This document shows positions 61,067 through 63,310 of a stretch of 63,310 bases of DNA, in pieces (position 1 is the stretch's first letter; every line of letters begins with the position of its first letter). The notes under the pieces were generated by a model. That model was not told where the DNA came from. It saw only the letters and a list, made by a program, of their open reading frames with translations, and searched no databases. Source of the stretch: Blattamonas nauphoetae. Its lineage: Eukaryota; Preaxostyla; Oxymonadida. The stretch lies in assembly GCA_033064195.1 (NCBI GenBank), contig JARBJD010000393.1, positions 1 to 63,310 of the forward strand, in the 5' to 3' direction. The translations under genes and the position numbers were made by a program.

Positions 61067-61690
61067 GTATCGGATTTTCTAAATTGTGAACGTCGTGGGA
61101 CCGATGTCTTTGCAGCTGGCCTTTCATCGTTTCCAAGAGAAAAATGGGTTCGTCTCCCACGTTTATATGATTCAATTCCATCCAATCGTCTGACAACTAC
61201 AGTCCACCTCAGGACCATGTGAAACGACGAATGTCATCTGTTCGACCGATGATCCTTCGGATACAGATTGTGATTCGCTCACAGAGATTGCTGGAACTCA
61301 ACAGTATTCATTTTCGCGTCATTCTTTTATGCATCTCACATATTCACTGGAGGTGGAAAACGTATCAGAAGGCCACTGCAAACAGGGTAAAATATTGTAA
61401 AATTGTACCCAAAAACTCGTCCAGGCATCTTTTTTCTTTCATAACAATCGTTTTCGAGGTCTTTACGAATCGAGTGCACATTATTTGGTTCAAAATGGAT
61501 AGTTGGTTGTGGAGATATGACGTCGAAAAGTTTGCGGTGTTTTGCGTGTTTTGCTGGATGAAGCTACAGAGTCCAATAATGGGTCTTTAACTTCAAATTT
61601 CTGTCATGATTATTTTCTCACCAAAACAACATTTCCCAGAAAAAATCGATTTGTGGCGGTTTTATTTATTGCGGCGCTTTTGTGACAGCA
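61067..61690. other. Gene-free interval
   Basis: AT-rich, with only short frames that show no recognisable motif. Nothing supported here. Confidence 0.5.
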
Positions 61691-62420
61691 CTACCAATCA
61701 GACACCTGTTTCTTGAAACGCGAATTCATCACGCCGCAATTACAACAACCTCACAAAAGCAAAAGCGTTCCAAAGAAAAGTGTCAAAATACATACCATAT
61801 CAATTTTAGATCAGGACAAGCAAGTTCGGGACGCCAAGCTGGACGACTCTTGGAGGATCTGGTTCATGAAGATCAAAAGATTTCGTCTCCATCTTTCCAG
61901 GAGACGAATCTTGGTTCTCCTAAATTATGGGCTTAAATGGAAATGGTGTCATTCCAACGAAGACCCGACGGAATCCAAAGTCATACCCATTCTCAACAAA
62001 AGTGCATGGTGACGATTTTTCAGAGTCATATACACACTGGTGATCAACATCCTTCCACAACGCTCGACTATTCTATCCAACACAACACTTCAATACACCC
62101 AACAGCAGAATTTCCATCAACTACCTCGCCCTCCATATAGCCCCGACCTAAGCCCATATGATTTGACTCTTCACTCAGATCAAGCATTCACGAAAAGGAT
62201 ATTTGTGAACAACGAACATGATTTGATCGAGTAGATAACAAAATTTTAAGGATGCGCTCACCTGCCAGAAACGTGATGAAATCTTCGAAAGCTAGAAACG
62301 GAGGTGTGAACATGTGATCAGTAGAAGGGAAGAGTATTGTGACAAGGAAGGGCACGAACAATACAAAAGACAAGTGTTTGAAGAGCAGGAACGTCGTGGA
62401 CAAAATGGATTAGGATAAAC
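61690..62420 (+). pseudogene. Worn mariner-family transposase fragment
   Basis: A + strand frame at 62,040-62,234 contains QLPRPPYSPDLSPYDLTLHS, the mariner LPHPPYSPDLAPxDF catalytic block, followed by FVNNEHDLIE. Upstream (61,800-61,870) another frame reads GRQAGRLLEDLVHEDQKISS, like the mariner helix-turn-helix linker. Frames are disrupted several times and no terminal repeats were found, so this is an old fragment of a plain DNA transposon. Confidence 0.7.
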
Positions 62421-63310
62421 CAGAGACTCTCATCTTCTCACCATCCTGTGAATCTATAGAGGGATTTTTGCGTCATCCCGAACCATTTCACATTTCCGTG
62501 CCAGGATCTTGTCTGGATTCTCGAGAATCAGGACGAAAGGGGTCGACAGGAATTCATTGAAAATGGATGATTCCTGTTATGGTTTTTGAGTCGAAGAGAT
62601 TCGAAGTTGGCAATTCGAACTTTTGTGAAGTTAAAAGTCTCACCTAGATGGACTTCCTTTTCCGAGAAATCGTCAAAATCAAGTCGAAGAAACGGATTTT
62701 ATTCGAAAATGTCGTTTCGACTCTTTGATAAAAATTCCTTTTGATGCTAAAGTTCGACCAGGCATGACAAAAATAGTGCATATCAATATTTTGTGCCACC
62801 CTACAATCACGGACAAAATTTTTCGACAACATGAAAGCAAGTTTACGAACTGTCGATTACGTCTGGTTTTTCCATGACACTTCACAACAATGAATTACAC
62901 GAAATTTTGAAATTGAGGAGAAAAGAGACAGCCACAGTTCTCCTTCCAATCAATCCATCTCAGTGATGGAGAAGATGGGTTGTGGTGGACCAGAATGTCG
63001 ACAACTTTTACCGTGCCGTCTATAGGTTCAACCGTACACTTAAGGAGGGCTTCTAGATTCAGTGGATCCAGTTCTTTCGATCTTTTACGATTTGTCTTCC
63101 ACGATCTTGACTGGTTTTCGGTTTACGTGATAGTTATAAAATTTAAATCGATCAAACCCAAGTTTTGACATCACCCTGAACATTCACCCACATACACATA
63201 ATTGAGGCGACAGTTTAAAGAGTGAATTAATACCATTTTTAATCCATGTTGCTGATACTTTCTTCGTTCTGGAAGGACGATGATCTGACCCATGAGGAGT
63301 CGTTTTCTGG
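62421..63310. other. Gene-free interval at window end
   Basis: Only short frames. A piece reading DRNWTRMSTTFTVPS-like text at ~62,980 has no recognised family. Part may be the far arm of the mariner copy, but no inverted end was identified. Confidence 0.4.

Overview
The window is from a eukaryotic nuclear genome dominated by nested and clustered mobile elements. Three related Polinton/Maverick elements (self-synthesising, capsid-bearing DNA elements, treated here as fossils) fill about two thirds of it. The rest is a 9.4 kb hAT DNA transposon, a 6.5 kb element with long terminal inverted repeats, an 0.8 kb foldback-like insertion, a worn mariner fragment, tandem repeats and decayed host-like coding sequence. 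The host is probably a microbial eukaryote. A beta-helix surface-protein relic with a cysteine-containing 'GKD...CG' block, together with abundant Polintons, mariner and hAT, would fit a metamonad flagellate (oxymonad or parabasalid), but this is a low-confidence guess.

Layout. 1-14,076: Polinton A, + strand: terminal repeat, small terminal gene, protein-primed DNA polymerase B, integrase, coiled-coil protein, packaging ATPase (opposite strand), four small or medium virion-type proteins, major capsid protein. 14,383-42,393: Polinton B, - strand, the fullest copy. Beyond the capsid gene it carries a second capsid-like gene, a 136-residue gene, a fibre-like gene with an S74 chaperone domain, and an inverted terminal repeat matching the start of copy A. 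Into that terminal repeat a hAT transposon has inserted (15,532-24,935; 12-bp inverted ends CAGGGCTTTCCA, perfect 8-bp target duplication CTCGTGAC). Its transposase lies at one end. The remainder is a 53-bp minisatellite and a decayed host beta-helix protein gene. A 798-bp foldback-like element sits inside the second capsid gene. 42,394-45,200: gene-free spacer with a 281-bp pyrimidine-rich tandem repeat, then purine-rich DNA. 45,202-54,604: Polinton C, - strand, older and broken. 54,605-61,066: long-TIR element with a dual-specificity-phosphatase-like gene remnant. 61,067-63,310: little except a mariner fragment.

How the parts fit. In each Polinton the polymerase and integrase are the replication and integration half, and the ATPase, capsid and small proteins are the virion half. 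Almost every Polinton gene starts just after the same short motif, TTTTTATTTTT followed by a few bases and AAATG, which looks like a shared promoter/initiator. Copies A and B are almost identical over the capsid gene but clearly diverged in parts of the polymerase, so they are mosaic. Copy C is more distant throughout. Points of most interest: the S74 fibre-like gene, the doubled capsid gene, the OTU-like and HNH-like segments in the polymerase, the shared upstream motif, a recurring ~35-bp insertion built around CTTCGAACCC, and tRNA-like modules in the ends of unrelated elements.
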